Under the pieces are notes generated by a model. The model ran no database searches. It had not been told where the DNA came from and saw only the letters and a program-made list of their open reading frames with translations. Of a stretch of 18,421 bases of DNA, positions 7,841 through 14,601 are shown piece after piece (the stretch's first letter is position 1; every line of letters begins with the position of its first letter). Origin of the DNA: DATAVB01 sp040414495 (GTDB lineage Bacteria; Actinomycetota; Actinomycetes; Mycobacteriales; QHCD01); assembly GCA_040414495.1 (NCBI GenBank), contig JBEDUI010000248.1:1-18421 (forward strand), in the 5' to 3' direction. Both the position numbers and the translations under genes were made by a program.

Positions 7841-9040
7841 ATGATCACAACGCGTACCGATGTCGAGATCCGACCGCTGACCGAGGACGACCAGCTTGCC
7901 GCCGCGGAGATGAACCGGGTCGCTTTCGGCGGCCCGCGCCGCCCGGCCGGTGAGGTCGAACGGCCCGCCCCGCAGGCCGGGAGCACGACCTGGGGCATGT
8001 TCGATGCTGGCCGGCTGGTGAGCAAGGTCGGCGACCGGGAGCAACAGCACTGGTTCGGCGGCCGCCCGGTGCCGGCCAGCGGGCTGGCCGGGGTCGCCTC
8101 GTCACCGGAATGGCGGGGCGGTGGGAACGCCGCCCGGCTGCTAACCCGGGTCCTGGCCGAAGCGCGTACTCGTGGCGCCGCGGTCTGCACGCTGTACCGG
8201 GCTGTGCCAGGTGTCTACCGCCGGCTCGGTTGGGAGGACACCGGGGTCAATACGTGGATGAGCTACCCGACCCTGGGAATGTCCGGGTTGCGTGTCCCCG
8301 AGGGCTATTCGGTCCGGCCGGCCGGCGTGGACGACCTGCCGACGTTGGCCGAGCTGTACCGCCGTACCGCGGCCGAGGGCAACGCGCTGCTGGAACGGTC
8401 CGGACCCTTGTTCAACGCCGCGCCGCAGGAGGTGTTGGAGAGATACGACGGCATCACGATCGTCACTGGCCCGGACGGCGAGGTCGAGGGCTACGCCTGC
8501 TGGGAGCGGGGGACCGGTTACGCGGTCGGCGCCCGGCTATCCGTCGCGGAGTTCATGGCGCGCACCGGCGCGGCGGCCACCACGCTGCTGGCCAATCTGG
8601 CCAGCTGGGGCAACGCGTTGCCGACGATATCGATCTGGCAGCCGGTGGGGGACCGGCTCTCCTGGGCGATGCCGGTCGACGGTACGCACGAGTCGTTGCA
8701 CGCCTGGATGCTGCGGGTCATCGACGCTCCGGCCGCGATCGCCGCCCGGGGTTGGCGCGCCGGCGTGTCCGGCGGTGTCGACCTGGAACTTGCCGACGAG
8801 GAATGCCCGTGGAATGCCGGGCGGTGGCGGTTGACAGTTGAGGACGGGCAGGGTCGGCTGGAGGCGGGCGGGTCCGGGGCGGTACGACTGAATTCCCGTG
8901 GTCTGGCGCTGTTGTACGCCGGCGGGGTTTCGTTGGCGGCGCTGCGCCGGGCGGGGCTGGCCGACGGTGAGTCCACATCGGACGCTTTCGTGGAAGCCGC
9001 GATCGGCGGTCCTGCCCCGACGTTGCTCGATACGTTTTAA
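7841..9040 (+). CDS. Eis-like GNAT N-acetyltransferase
   Basis: A 399-aa protein of the Eis family: an N-terminal GNAT domain, a second GNAT-like domain, and a C-terminal SCP2/sterol-carrier-like domain. Family members acetylate amines such as lysine side chains or aminoglycosides using acetyl-CoA and assemble as hexamers. The acetyl-CoA loop is visible as GVASSPEWRGGGNAARLLTRVL (about residues 84-105). CTLYRAVPGVYRRLGW follows, and its Tyr126 falls at the same residue number as the general-acid Tyr126 of M. tuberculosis Eis. The protein ends in ...LLDTF, keeping the C-terminal Phe whose carboxylate acts as base in Eis. Length (399 versus about 402) is normal. The ATG start has only a weak upstream purine stretch. 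The substrate is unknown; aminoglycoside modification is possible but not shown. Confidence 0.9.
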   Translation: MITTRTDVEIRPLTEDDQLAAAEMNRVAFGGPRRPAGEVERPAPQAGSTTWGMFDAGRLVSKVGDREQQHWFGGRPVPASGLAGVASSPEWRGGGNAARLLTRVLAEARTRGAAVCTLYRAVPGVYRRLGWEDTGVNTWMSYPTLGMSGLRVPEGYSVRPAGVDDLPTLAELYRRTAAEGNALLERSGPLFNAAPQEVLERYDGITIVTGPDGEVEGYACWERGTGYAVGARLSVAEFMARTGAAATTLLANLASWGNALPTISIWQPVGDRLSWAMPVDGTHESLHAWMLRVIDAPAAIAARGWRAGVSGGVDLELADEECPWNAGRWRLTVEDGQGRLEAGGSGAVRLNSRGLALLYAGGVSLAALRRAGLADGESTSDAFVEAAIGGPAPTLLDTF

Positions 9041-9080
9041 CGGTTTGCGTTCCGTAGCCCAACGGACTGCAGGCAGGCAC

Positions 9081-9572
9081 ATGAGCCCGGAAGGATTCGA
9101 CGCGCTCTTCGATCGATTCCGTACGTAGGCATTCCGATTGGAGATCCTGGCCGAATACCGGGTCGGTGAGGACGACGAAATCGCGGAGTGGTTGCGGGTC
9201 GAGCCAAGAACACGGGGAAGCGGACCAGTCCGTGGCTGGCCCGCATCGCCCGGTCGACCATTGTGGAGCGGCGCATATCGTCGACCTGTTGCTGACGAAT
9301 TGCCTGCGTTACGAAACCTGACGCCTATTTCGAATCGCAGATCGGGGGCGGGCGAGCGAATTCGTATCGCGCACCGCGACGGCCATTCGGCGTTGCTGGA
9401 TTTCTGGGTCTTCGGCGCCGGCCGGCCCGATCGCTGCGCAGTAGCGATCGGCCGGTTGCGGTGTCTTCGGTACCCCGGGGAATTCCCTCCGCAATCGTGT
9501 GGAAACAGCCGCGCCCGGGACGCGGTCGTTGTCGCGGGCGTGCCTGGATCGCTTATGTGGCGCGGATTGTGA
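9081..9572 (+). pseudogene. Decayed DUF6879 family gene
   Basis: A start-like ATG (9081) gives MSPEGFDALFDRFRT, then an in-frame TAG (9126-9128) where TCG (Ser) would be expected. The same frame resumes with AFRLEILAEYRVGEDDEIAEWLRVEP. Family-like matches then jump frames: WLARIARSTIVER (from 9233), HIVDLLLTNCLRYE (9274-9315, a third frame), AYFESQIGGG (from 9323), and GERIRIAHRDGHSALLDFWVF (from 9351, back in the first frame). The tail SRARDAVVVAGVP precedes a TGA at 9570-9572. Together these pieces follow the order of actinobacterial DUF6879 proteins (FDALF..A.RLE...Y.V..E..., W...., H.V..PLT.YLRYE...Y......GE.IRI...). At least one nonsense change and several frameshifts make it non-functional. 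The family assignment is from memory of the motif order. Confidence 0.72.
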
Positions 9573-9625
9573 TGGGGAAGTGACCGAAAGTAATTCTCTC
9601 GGCGGAGGGTTTCTGGGGCCTGGTT

Positions 9626-9655
9626 TTGTCAGTGGGTGGTTCTAGAGTTTTGAGT
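9626..9655 (+). promoter_or_regulatory. Conserved-looking upstream element and possible leaderless -10 of the DUF222 gene
   Basis: TTGTCAGTGG (9626-9635) sits just before the DUF222 start. Similar TTGTCGGTGG-like strings are, from memory, common immediately upstream of 13E12/DUF222 genes in other actinobacteria. A TANNNT hexamer TAGAGT (9643-9648) lies 7 nt before the ATG at 9656, and no Shine-Dalgarno is visible, consistent with a leaderless message. Position and composition are seen; function is inferred. Confidence 0.4.
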
Positions 9656-10993
9656 ATGAGCAGCACGACGAGCATTGGCCCGGTTCCGGTGGTGGAGCTG
9701 GTCGGGTTGTTCCGTGCTGTGGTGGAGGGGTTGGTTGAGGGGGAGTTTTGGCGGCTGTCGGGTCAGGAGTCGGCTGATTCGTTGGAGGAGATGGAGTCGG
9801 CGTTTCGGCTGCTGGAGTTTGCTCGGTGCCGGGAGTTGGCGGATTTTCATGCTCGGGATATCGCCGGGCAAGAAGCCGGACTATCAACTGAGGCATTTTT
9901 GCGGGCGCGGCTACGCCTCTCACCGGGCGAAGCGAAGGCTCGGGTCCGGTCGGCGCAGCAATTAGTGGGTTCGGTCAGTATCTCTGGTGAGCTCGTCGAA
10001 CCAGCATTACCGGCCACTGCGGCTGCCGCTTCCGAGGGTGCGTTGTCTGTGGAGCATGTACAGGTGATCGGCCAGGCGATGAAGAAGCTGCCGCCGGCGG
10101 TCGGTGTGCGGGAGCGTGCCGAGGCGGAGGAATTCCTGGCTGAGCAGTCGCGGGAGATGGACCCGTCCCGTGTTCGTGTACTGGCTCGTCGATTGCATGC
10201 GGTGTTGGATCCGGACGGCACTCTGGATGAGGACAAGCCGGAACGCCGCGAACTGATCTTTCGCCGCGACGTGGGCGGCATGGACTACATACGAGGGCGG
10301 CTCGATGCCGAGGCCTCCGCCACGGTCCAAGCCGCGCTCGGCCCACTTGCCCAACCGCAACCTGCCCAGGACGGGCAGCCCGATACGCGGTCGAGGAGTC
10401 GTCGCATGGCCGACGCCCTTGTCGAGTTAAGCAGTCGCACATTGGCCGGCGGCGAGTTGCCGGCGGTCGGAGGCGAGAAACCCCAAGTCACCGTGATGAT
10501 CACGCTGGATGACCTACGCGGCAAACACTCTGACGACACGTCATTGCGGCGGCCGGGCACCGGAACCCTGGGCACCGGCGCCGCGATCACCGCAGAAGCT
10601 GCCCGCCGCGTCGCCTGCGACGCCGGGGTTATTCCCATTGTGTTGGGATCTCAGAGCGAGCCATTGGATATCGGCCGCGCCACCCGCACCATCCCGACCG
10701 GAATCCGCCGGGCCGTCGTCGCCCGCGACACCGGCTGCATACACCCCGGCTGTACCGCGCCGGCGGCCTGGTGCCAGACACATCATGTGAAGCATTGGGC
10801 TGACGGCGGTCCGACGTCACTGCAGAATTTGGTGCTGCTGTGCCATCGCCATCATTGGATCGTGCACCACGAAGGTTGGCGGATCGAATTTCTTCATGGA
10901 ATTCCACACGTTATTCGGCCACCGTTAGTTGATCCGCTGCAACAACCGCGGCGCAATACCATGCACGACCAACCCGGTCTCCCCAGCGGATAA
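9656..10993 (+). CDS. DUF222 / HNH endonuclease (13E12 repeat family) protein
   Basis: A 445-aa protein with the layout of the actinobacterial 13E12 family: an N-terminal alpha-helical DUF222 domain (roughly residues 20-300) and a C-terminal HNH nuclease domain (about 361-405). ATG 9656 is preferred to the in-frame TTG at 9626, which lies in the upstream element. Within DUF222 the stretch AFLRARLRLSPGEAKARVRSA and the later IRGRLDAEASATVQAALGPLA are family-typical. The HNH part shows CIHPGC, WCQTHHVKHWADGGPTSLQNLVLLC and HRHHWIVHHEGW, so both Cys pairs and the catalytic HH are kept. These genes occur in many copies in some actinobacterial genomes and behave like dispersed repeats; their role is not established. 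The first 200 bp use more T-ending and TTG codons than the neighbours, consistent with different ancestry. Confidence 0.92.
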   Translation: MSSTTSIGPVPVVELVGLFRAVVEGLVEGEFWRLSGQESADSLEEMESAFRLLEFARCRELADFHARDIAGQEAGLSTEAFLRARLRLSPGEAKARVRSAQQLVGSVSISGELVEPALPATAAAASEGALSVEHVQVIGQAMKKLPPAVGVRERAEAEEFLAEQSREMDPSRVRVLARRLHAVLDPDGTLDEDKPERRELIFRRDVGGMDYIRGRLDAEASATVQAALGPLAQPQPAQDGQPDTRSRSRRMADALVELSSRTLAGGELPAVGGEKPQVTVMITLDDLRGKHSDDTSLRRPGTGTLGTGAAITAEAARRVACDAGVIPIVLGSQSEPLDIGRATRTIPTGIRRAVVARDTGCIHPGCTAPAAWCQTHHVKHWADGGPTSLQNLVLLCHRHHWIVHHEGWRIEFLHGIPHVIRPPLVDPLQQPRRNTMHDQPGLPSG

Positions 10994-11216
10994 CCCCGCA
11001 CCGAGGGGGAGCGCGGGGCTGCAGTCGCGGTGCTGAATTTGACGTGCCCGCTGACGAACCCCGTCCGGCGTCGGCTGGAGCGCGCCTGGCAACCTGGCCC
11101 AGCGGATAGCCCCACGGCAAGGGGAGCGAGCGCCGGTCGGGGCTGCGCGGTCGCGGTGCCGAATTTTGACCTGCCAGCTGACGATCCCCGTCAGCCGTCG
11201 GCCGGAACGCGCCGGG
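10982..11216. repeat. Two diverged tandem copies of a ~117-bp element after the DUF222 gene
   Basis: Copy 1 spans about 10982-11097 and copy 2 about 11098-11216, directly abutting. Both begin CCCAGCGGATA, which in copy 1 encodes the last residues (PSG) and the TAA stop of the DUF222 gene, and in copy 2 reads PSG then TAG. Shared blocks follow in order: GGGGCTGC, GTCGCGGTGC, GAATT(TT)GAC, GCTGACGA, CCCCGTC and CGTCGG.. before a terminal CGCGCC. A possible third start, CCCAGCCGAG, appears at 11217. Each copy carries an inverted repeat: CCCCGC/GCGGGG (10994-10999 with 11013-11018) and AGCCCC/GGGGCT (11108-11113 with 11139-11144). The 316-bp gap 10994-11309 holds no gene that I can support. Confidence 0.7.
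10992..11020 (+). terminator. Possible terminator hairpin at DUF222 gene end
   Basis: CCCCGC (10994-10999) pairs with GCGGGG (11013-11018) across a 13-nt loop, starting at the base after the stop codon. There is no T-tract; an all-GC short stem of this kind is a plausible but unproven actinobacterial terminator. The equivalent hairpin is conserved in the second repeat copy. Confidence 0.35.
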
Positions 11217-11309
11217 CCCAGCCGAGGGCGGAGTTTCGGCGTGTCCGTGAGAGACCTTCCGTCCGGTGTGCTGGGCAGGGTTTGATCTCCAGCCCGGAAA
11301 GAACGCGGC

Positions 11310-12116
11310 TCAGACGATGGCGCCGTCGTCGGGACCGTCGTCGTCGGACCGGTCCTCCTTCAGACGCCAGATCAGCAACGAGACACCGCCGAGAATCGAA
11401 ATCACGCCAAGCGCGAAAACGCCGTCCGAGCCGGACAATCCGGCCAGGCCGGGTAGGAACAGCAGCAGAATTCCCAACGCGACGAGTACCAGGGCCAACA
11501 CCGCGTACTTCGACAACTTGGGAATCGGCGGCGGGGGCGGCGGCTCGAAATGACCTTCCAGGTCGTCCTCGGACCCGATGCCGTCCAAAGCGTCAAGCGC
11601 GTCCAGCAGATTGTGGCCGTGCGGCTCGGTGGGCTGCGACGGCTTGGGGGCACGGGTCGTCGTGCCGGCCTCAGCCTCGCCGGAATCGTCCTGCAGGTCC
11701 TCGGCCACCGGCCAGGGATGCACGTCGCCGCCGCCGTCGGTGGCGAACCCGGCGACCAGCGCCTTCCACGCGGCCTCCTCCTCGGCGCCCAGCTGCCGGG
11801 ACCCGACCCCATCCGGCGGTGCCGTCTGCGGCTCGGGCTGCTCGGCCGGCAATTCCGCCGCCTCGGCCTCGACCAGCTTGCGGGCGTCGGAGTGCCGGTC
11901 GCCGTCGACCCAGAGCCGGTCCACCGGCTGCGAGGGCGCGGTCAACGCGCGCAGCGCATCGGTGTCCGACGGCGGTTCCAAATACGCCGGAATGCGCGCC
12001 GCCCACAAAATGTCCAGCAGCCGGTCTCCGATCCGGGGGTCGACATCGGCCAGCGGGACATACGCCACCGCGACCAGACCGTTGTCCCGGCGACCCCGCC
12101 GGGCCGGCTCGCTCAT
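11310..12116 (-). CDS. Uncharacterised membrane protein with acidic middle region and two TM helices
   Basis: A 268-aa protein of unknown function. The ATG at 12116 has GGAG upstream (complement of about 12134-12131). Residues 10-90 (VAVAYVPLADVDPRIGDRLLDILWAARIPAYLEP, then VDRLWVDGDRHSDARKLVEAE) have a strand-helix-strand rhythm like DUF2007 domains, but this is weak inference. An acidic, low-complexity middle (about 90-190) leads to FEPPPPPPIPKLSK. Two hydrophobic segments follow (YAVLALVLVALGILLLFLPG and GVFALGVISILGGVSLLIW) with a charged tail rich in Asp. The soluble N-terminus is probably cytoplasmic. It lies 40 bp downstream of the hydrolase gene on the same strand and is probably co-transcribed. 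Comparable proteins sit in this neighbourhood in other actinobacteria. Confidence 0.75.
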   Translation of the reverse strand: MSEPARRGRRDNGLVAVAYVPLADVDPRIGDRLLDILWAARIPAYLEPPSDTDALRALTAPSQPVDRLWVDGDRHSDARKLVEAEAAELPAEQPEPQTAPPDGVGSRQLGAEEEAAWKALVAGFATDGGGDVHPWPVAEDLQDDSGEAEAGTTTRAPKPSQPTEPHGHNLLDALDALDGIGSEDDLEGHFEPPPPPPIPKLSKYAVLALVLVALGILLLFLPGLAGLSGSDGVFALGVISILGGVSLLIWRLKEDRSDDDGPDDGAIV

Positions 12117-12156
12117 GACGCCCTGCTCCAGACGGGCGGGCGCCGTACGCCCCCGT

Positions 12157-12921
12157 TCATGACCTGCCGGCCGGAACGTCGGCGTGCGCGGCGACCCAGG
12201 TCACCGACTCGGCGAAGATCTTCGGAGCGTCGTAATCCAGCGTGGCCACGTGATAGCTGTCCTCGAGAATGTGCTCGGTGACGTCCTTGCTCTTGATCTG
12301 ATCCAGCAGAATCCGCGAATTGAGCGGCTCCACCACGTGGTCGACCCGGCTGTGGAACAGCACCAGAGGCTGGGTGATCCGCTGCAGGTCGGCCCGCGTG
12401 AGCGCCCAGAGCTGGCGCAGCGAATCCAACGCACGCAACGGCGTCCGGTCGTATGAAGCCTCGTGCGTGGTCGGCATCTTGATGTCGCCGCCGATGCTCT
12501 TGTACGACCGGACCACCCGGGAGAGCACCGGAAGCAACGGCACCAGCCGGTTCTCGCTCAGCAGCGACGGGTTGACCAACAGCAGCCCGGCCACATCGGC
12601 ACCGCGCTGCTGCGCCAACCGCAGGCTCAGCGTGCCGCCCATCGATAACCCAGCCACGAAGACCAGCCGGCAATGCTCGCGCAATGCATCAAACGATCGT
12701 TCCAGCTCGCCGTACCAGTCCGGCCACCGGGTGTCGCTCAGGTCCTGCCACCGAGTCCCGTGTCCGGGCAGTCGCGGCAGCGACACCGACAGCCCGGCGT
12801 CGGCCAGCGCCTGCGCCCACGGCCGCATGCTCGACGGCGTACCGGTGAAGCCGTGACAACACACGACACCGACGTCACCGCCCCGGTGATGCCAAGGCTC
12901 CGCGTCCGGCAACAGTGGCAC
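12157..12921 (-). CDS. Alpha/beta hydrolase, carboxylesterase/monoacylglycerol lipase type
   Basis: A serine hydrolase of the Est30/monoacylglycerol-lipase-like group that probably cleaves short or acyl-glycerol esters. The frame opens at TTG 12942, but a GTG at 12921 is preferred because GGGGAGG (complement of 12933-12927) lies 5 nt before it; this gives 254 aa. The oxyanion region CCHGFTGTPSSM and the nucleophile elbow GLSMGG (Ser93 from the GTG) are clear. Asp is in LFHSRVDHVVEP (D194) and His in EDSYHVATLDYDA (H224). A cap region lies between (PLLPVLSRVVRSYKSIGGDIK). The gene is divergent from plsC, and this hydrolase/acyltransferase neighbourhood recurs in actinobacteria, suggesting a lipid role. 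The true substrate is unknown. Confidence 0.88.
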   Translation of the reverse strand: MPLLPDAEPWHHRGGDVGVVCCHGFTGTPSSMRPWAQALADAGLSVSLPRLPGHGTRWQDLSDTRWPDWYGELERSFDALREHCRLVFVAGLSMGGTLSLRLAQQRGADVAGLLLVNPSLLSENRLVPLLPVLSRVVRSYKSIGGDIKMPTTHEASYDRTPLRALDSLRQLWALTRADLQRITQPLVLFHSRVDHVVEPLNSRILLDQIKSKDVTEHILEDSYHVATLDYDAPKIFAESVTWVAAHADVPAGRS

Positions 12922-12941
12922 GACGACCTCCCCGGCGGGCA

Positions 12942-12954
12942 AACGGTGACCGTT
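12942..12954. promoter_or_regulatory. Operator-like palindrome upstream of hydrolase gene
   Basis: AACGGT-G-ACCGTT is a perfect 13-bp palindrome with 6-bp arms, located 20 bp upstream of the preferred GTG of the hydrolase gene, in its presumed 5' leader. The position suits a repressor site; no regulator is encoded in the window. Confidence 0.35.
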
Positions 12955-12988
12955 GATTTATCTCCATCGTCGCACGCGATCAGCTTGT

Positions 12989-13015
12989 GTACGAGGCGAT
13001 CGTAGGGTCTCGTAC
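12989..13015. promoter_or_regulatory. Inverted repeat in the divergent hydrolase/plsC intergenic region
   Basis: GTACGAG (12989-12995) and CTCGTAC (13009-13015) are perfect 7-bp inverted arms around 13 nt, which contain a -10-like TACGAT on the minus strand (13004-12999). It could regulate the hydrolase gene. This is inferred from position only. Confidence 0.35.
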
Positions 13016-13104
13016 GGCACGTCCGCTAAGTCAGAGTCGTTGGCGAATGCGCGCGCCGGTGACCAGGGTTCGGTCGTCCCGGCGGCGGACAGTTAGGGTA
13101 ACGA

Positions 13105-13150
13105 GCGGTCGGTTGCGTCGTACGAAGCGTGCACGCGTTGTGCCGACCGC
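13105..13150. promoter_or_regulatory. 8-bp inverted repeat upstream of plsC
   Basis: GCGGTCGG (13105-13112) and CCGACCGC (13143-13150) are exact reverse complements around a 30-nt centre. The right arm lies between the predicted -35 and -10 of plsC. It may be a regulatory site or a cruciform/hairpin. Confidence 0.3.
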
Positions 13151-13166
13151 CCGGCGACCGTAGGCT
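13138..13166 (+). promoter_or_regulatory. Predicted promoter of plsC
   Basis: TTGTGC (13138-13143) and TAGGCT (13161-13166) are separated by 17 nt. This gives an expected start near 13173 and a leader of about 35 nt carrying GGGGGAGG (13193-13200) before the ATG at 13209. The -10 fits the actinobacterial TANNNT form; the -35 match is only partial. Confidence 0.4.
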
Positions 13167-13208
13167 CGCTGGCACGGAGCGAACCGGATCCTGGGGGAGG
13201 CACACACG

Positions 13209-13994
13209 ATGTGGTACTGGCTCCTCAAGATCTTTGTGGTCGCTCCGTTGGCCCGGCTGATCTGGCGGCCGTGGGCCAAAGGGGTGGAGAACGTACCCAC
13301 CGAAGGCCCGGCGATTCTGGCCAGCAATCACCTGGCCGTCGTCGACTCGATGTTCCTGCCGGTGGTGGTCCCGCGCCGGATGACGTTCCCGGCCAAAAAG
13401 GAGTACTTCACCGGCCGCGGTTTCAAGGGCCGGATCAAGAAGGCGTTCTTCGCCGGCGTCGGCCAGGTGCCGATCGACCGGGCCAGTGGAGCCGCCGCTC
13501 TCTCCGCGCTCGATGCCCTGGAACGGGTTCTTGTCCAAGGTGGACTGGTCGGCTACTACCCGGAGGGCACCCGCTCGCCCGATGGCCGGCTGTACCGCGG
13601 CAAGACCGGCGTGGCTCGGCTGGCCCTGGCCACCGGCGCGCAGGTGATCCCGGTCGTGATGGTCAACACCGACAAGCTGCAGCCGATCGGTCGGGTGTTC
13701 CCGCGGCTGCGTCCGCGCCCGGGCGTCATATTCGGCAAGCCGCTGGACTTCTCCCGCTACGAAGGCATGGGTGGCGATCGGTTCGTCGAGCGGTCCATGA
13801 CCGACGAGATCATGTATGAGCTGATGCAGATGTCCGGTCAGGAGTACGTCGACGTCTACGCCTCGAAGGTGAAGGCGGAGCTGAACCGGGCCCGCCGCTC
13901 GGGTCCGGCCGCGACCCGGGCCGCCGCGGCCTCGGTCTCCCGGCAGGCCGACCCCGAGGCCGCCGACCGTAAACCGGCCGAACGCGCCGGCTGA
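13209..13994 (+). CDS. plsC: 1-acyl-sn-glycerol-3-phosphate acyltransferase (PlsC family)
   Basis: A 261-aa acyltransferase that transfers an acyl chain to lysophosphatidate at the cytoplasmic membrane in phospholipid synthesis. The ATG at 13209 has a strong Shine-Dalgarno, GGGGGAGG. An N-terminal hydrophobic stretch (WYWLLKIFVVAPLARLIW) serves as anchor. Motif I is NHLAVVD (His41, Asp46), motif II is near GQVPIDRAS, motif III is YYPEGTRS (118-123), and motif IV is VIPVVMVN. The C-terminal tail is Ala/Arg/Pro-rich and probably disordered. The order plsC then exoribonuclease and, further on, DAHP synthase resembles Rv2182c, Rv2179c and Rv2178c of M. tuberculosis, although extra genes are present here. 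The exact acyl acceptor is assumed from the family. Confidence 0.92.
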   Translation: MWYWLLKIFVVAPLARLIWRPWAKGVENVPTEGPAILASNHLAVVDSMFLPVVVPRRMTFPAKKEYFTGRGFKGRIKKAFFAGVGQVPIDRASGAAALSALDALERVLVQGGLVGYYPEGTRSPDGRLYRGKTGVARLALATGAQVIPVVMVNTDKLQPIGRVFPRLRPRPGVIFGKPLDFSRYEGMGGDRFVERSMTDEIMYELMQMSGQEYVDVYASKVKAELNRARRSGPAATRAAAASVSRQADPEAADRKPAERAG

Positions 13995-14040
13995 GCGGTC
14001 CCGAGTCGGGTCACACGACAACCGCCGCAGACCGTGCCAG

Positions 14041-14046
14041 TACGGT
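14041..14046 (+). promoter_or_regulatory. -10 element for a leaderless exoribonuclease transcript
   Basis: TACGGT (TANNNT) lies 6 nt before the GTG at 14053, and no Shine-Dalgarno is present in the preceding 30 nt. In actinobacteria this spacing is typical of messages that begin at the start codon. It also supports choosing GTG 14053 over GTG 14047. Confidence 0.45.
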
Positions 14047-14052
14047 GTGCGC

Positions 14053-14538
14053 GTGCGCTATTTCTACGACTGCGAGTTCATCGAGGACGGGCTGACGATC
14101 GACCTCGTCTCGATCGGCATCGTGGCCGAGGATGGTCGCGAGTACTACGCGGTGTCCACCGAGTTCGATCCGGAGAAGGCCATCGCGTGGGTACGCGACA
14201 ACGTGCTGGACAAGCTGCCACCGCCGGCCGACGCCGCCTGGCGGTCGCGTAAGCAGATCCGGGATGAGATTCTGACGTTCCTCACGCAGGGCTCCAGGCC
14301 GGTCGAGCTGTGGGCCTGGTACGCCGGCTACGACCATGTCGCGCTGGCCCAACTATGGGGCAGCATGCCGGAGTTGCCGCGGCAGATCCCGCGGTTCACC
14401 CACGAGCTGCGGCAACGGTGGGAGGAGCTGGGTAAACCGGAGCTGCCGGCGCCACCAGCGGACCAGCACAGCGCACTTGCCGATGCCAGGCACAATCTGG
14501 CCCGGTGGAAGGCGATGCAGCGAGTGTCGCGACACTGA
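14053..14538 (+). CDS. DEDDh 3'-5' exoribonuclease (Rv2179c-like)
   Basis: A 161-aa member of the RNase-T-like family typified by M. tuberculosis Rv2179c, often labelled polyadenylate-specific 3'-exoribonuclease AS. It is expected to trim the 3' overhangs of RNA with Mg2+ or Mn2+. Starting at GTG 14053 gives VRYFYDCEF, matching the usual MRYFYDTEF; GTG 14047 would add two residues. The catalytic set is complete: Asp6 and Glu8 in YDCEF, Asp94 in WYAGYDHVAL, and His139/Asp144 in HSALADAR. The gene sits between plsC and pfkA on the same strand; a near-SD-less start and an upstream TANNNT suggest its own leaderless promoter. Confidence 0.9.
   Translation: MRYFYDCEFIEDGLTIDLVSIGIVAEDGREYYAVSTEFDPEKAIAWVRDNVLDKLPPPADAAWRSRKQIRDEILTFLTQGSRPVELWAWYAGYDHVALAQLWGSMPELPRQIPRFTHELRQRWEELGKPELPAPPADQHSALADARHNLARWKAMQRVSRH
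14523..14536. other. 14-bp perfect palindrome over the exoribonuclease stop codon
   Basis: AGTGTCG-CGACACT is perfectly self-complementary and ends on the T of the stop codon TGA (14536-14538). It lies 66 bp before the pfkA ATG. It could be a protein-binding site upstream of pfkA or part of a hairpin; coincidence within coding sequence is also possible. Confidence 0.35.
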
Positions 14539-14601
14539 TGAATGGGGTGTCAGGGCGCTCGTGCGCGGCGCGCAGAACCCAACCACAAAGGAGATAAGCG
14601 G

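Noticed and set aside
9138..9572. Intact 144-aa hypothetical protein
   Set aside because: The open frame is a remnant: family-like residues jump between frames and an in-frame TAG separates it from the likely original start.
9656..10993. Homing endonuclease or intron-encoded HNH protein
   Set aside because: The DUF222 domain and stand-alone setting fit the 13E12 family; no intron or intein borders are visible.
11030..12118. Plus-strand ORF opposite the membrane protein gene
   Set aside because: Pro/Arg/Ala-rich translation without motifs; the minus strand has clear TM segments and an SD.
14542..14601. N-terminal extension of the phosphofructokinase to GTG/ATG near 14542
   Set aside because: AAAGGAG at 14587-14593 lies inside it and places initiation at ATG 14602, where the conserved MRIGVLTGGGDCPGLN begins.
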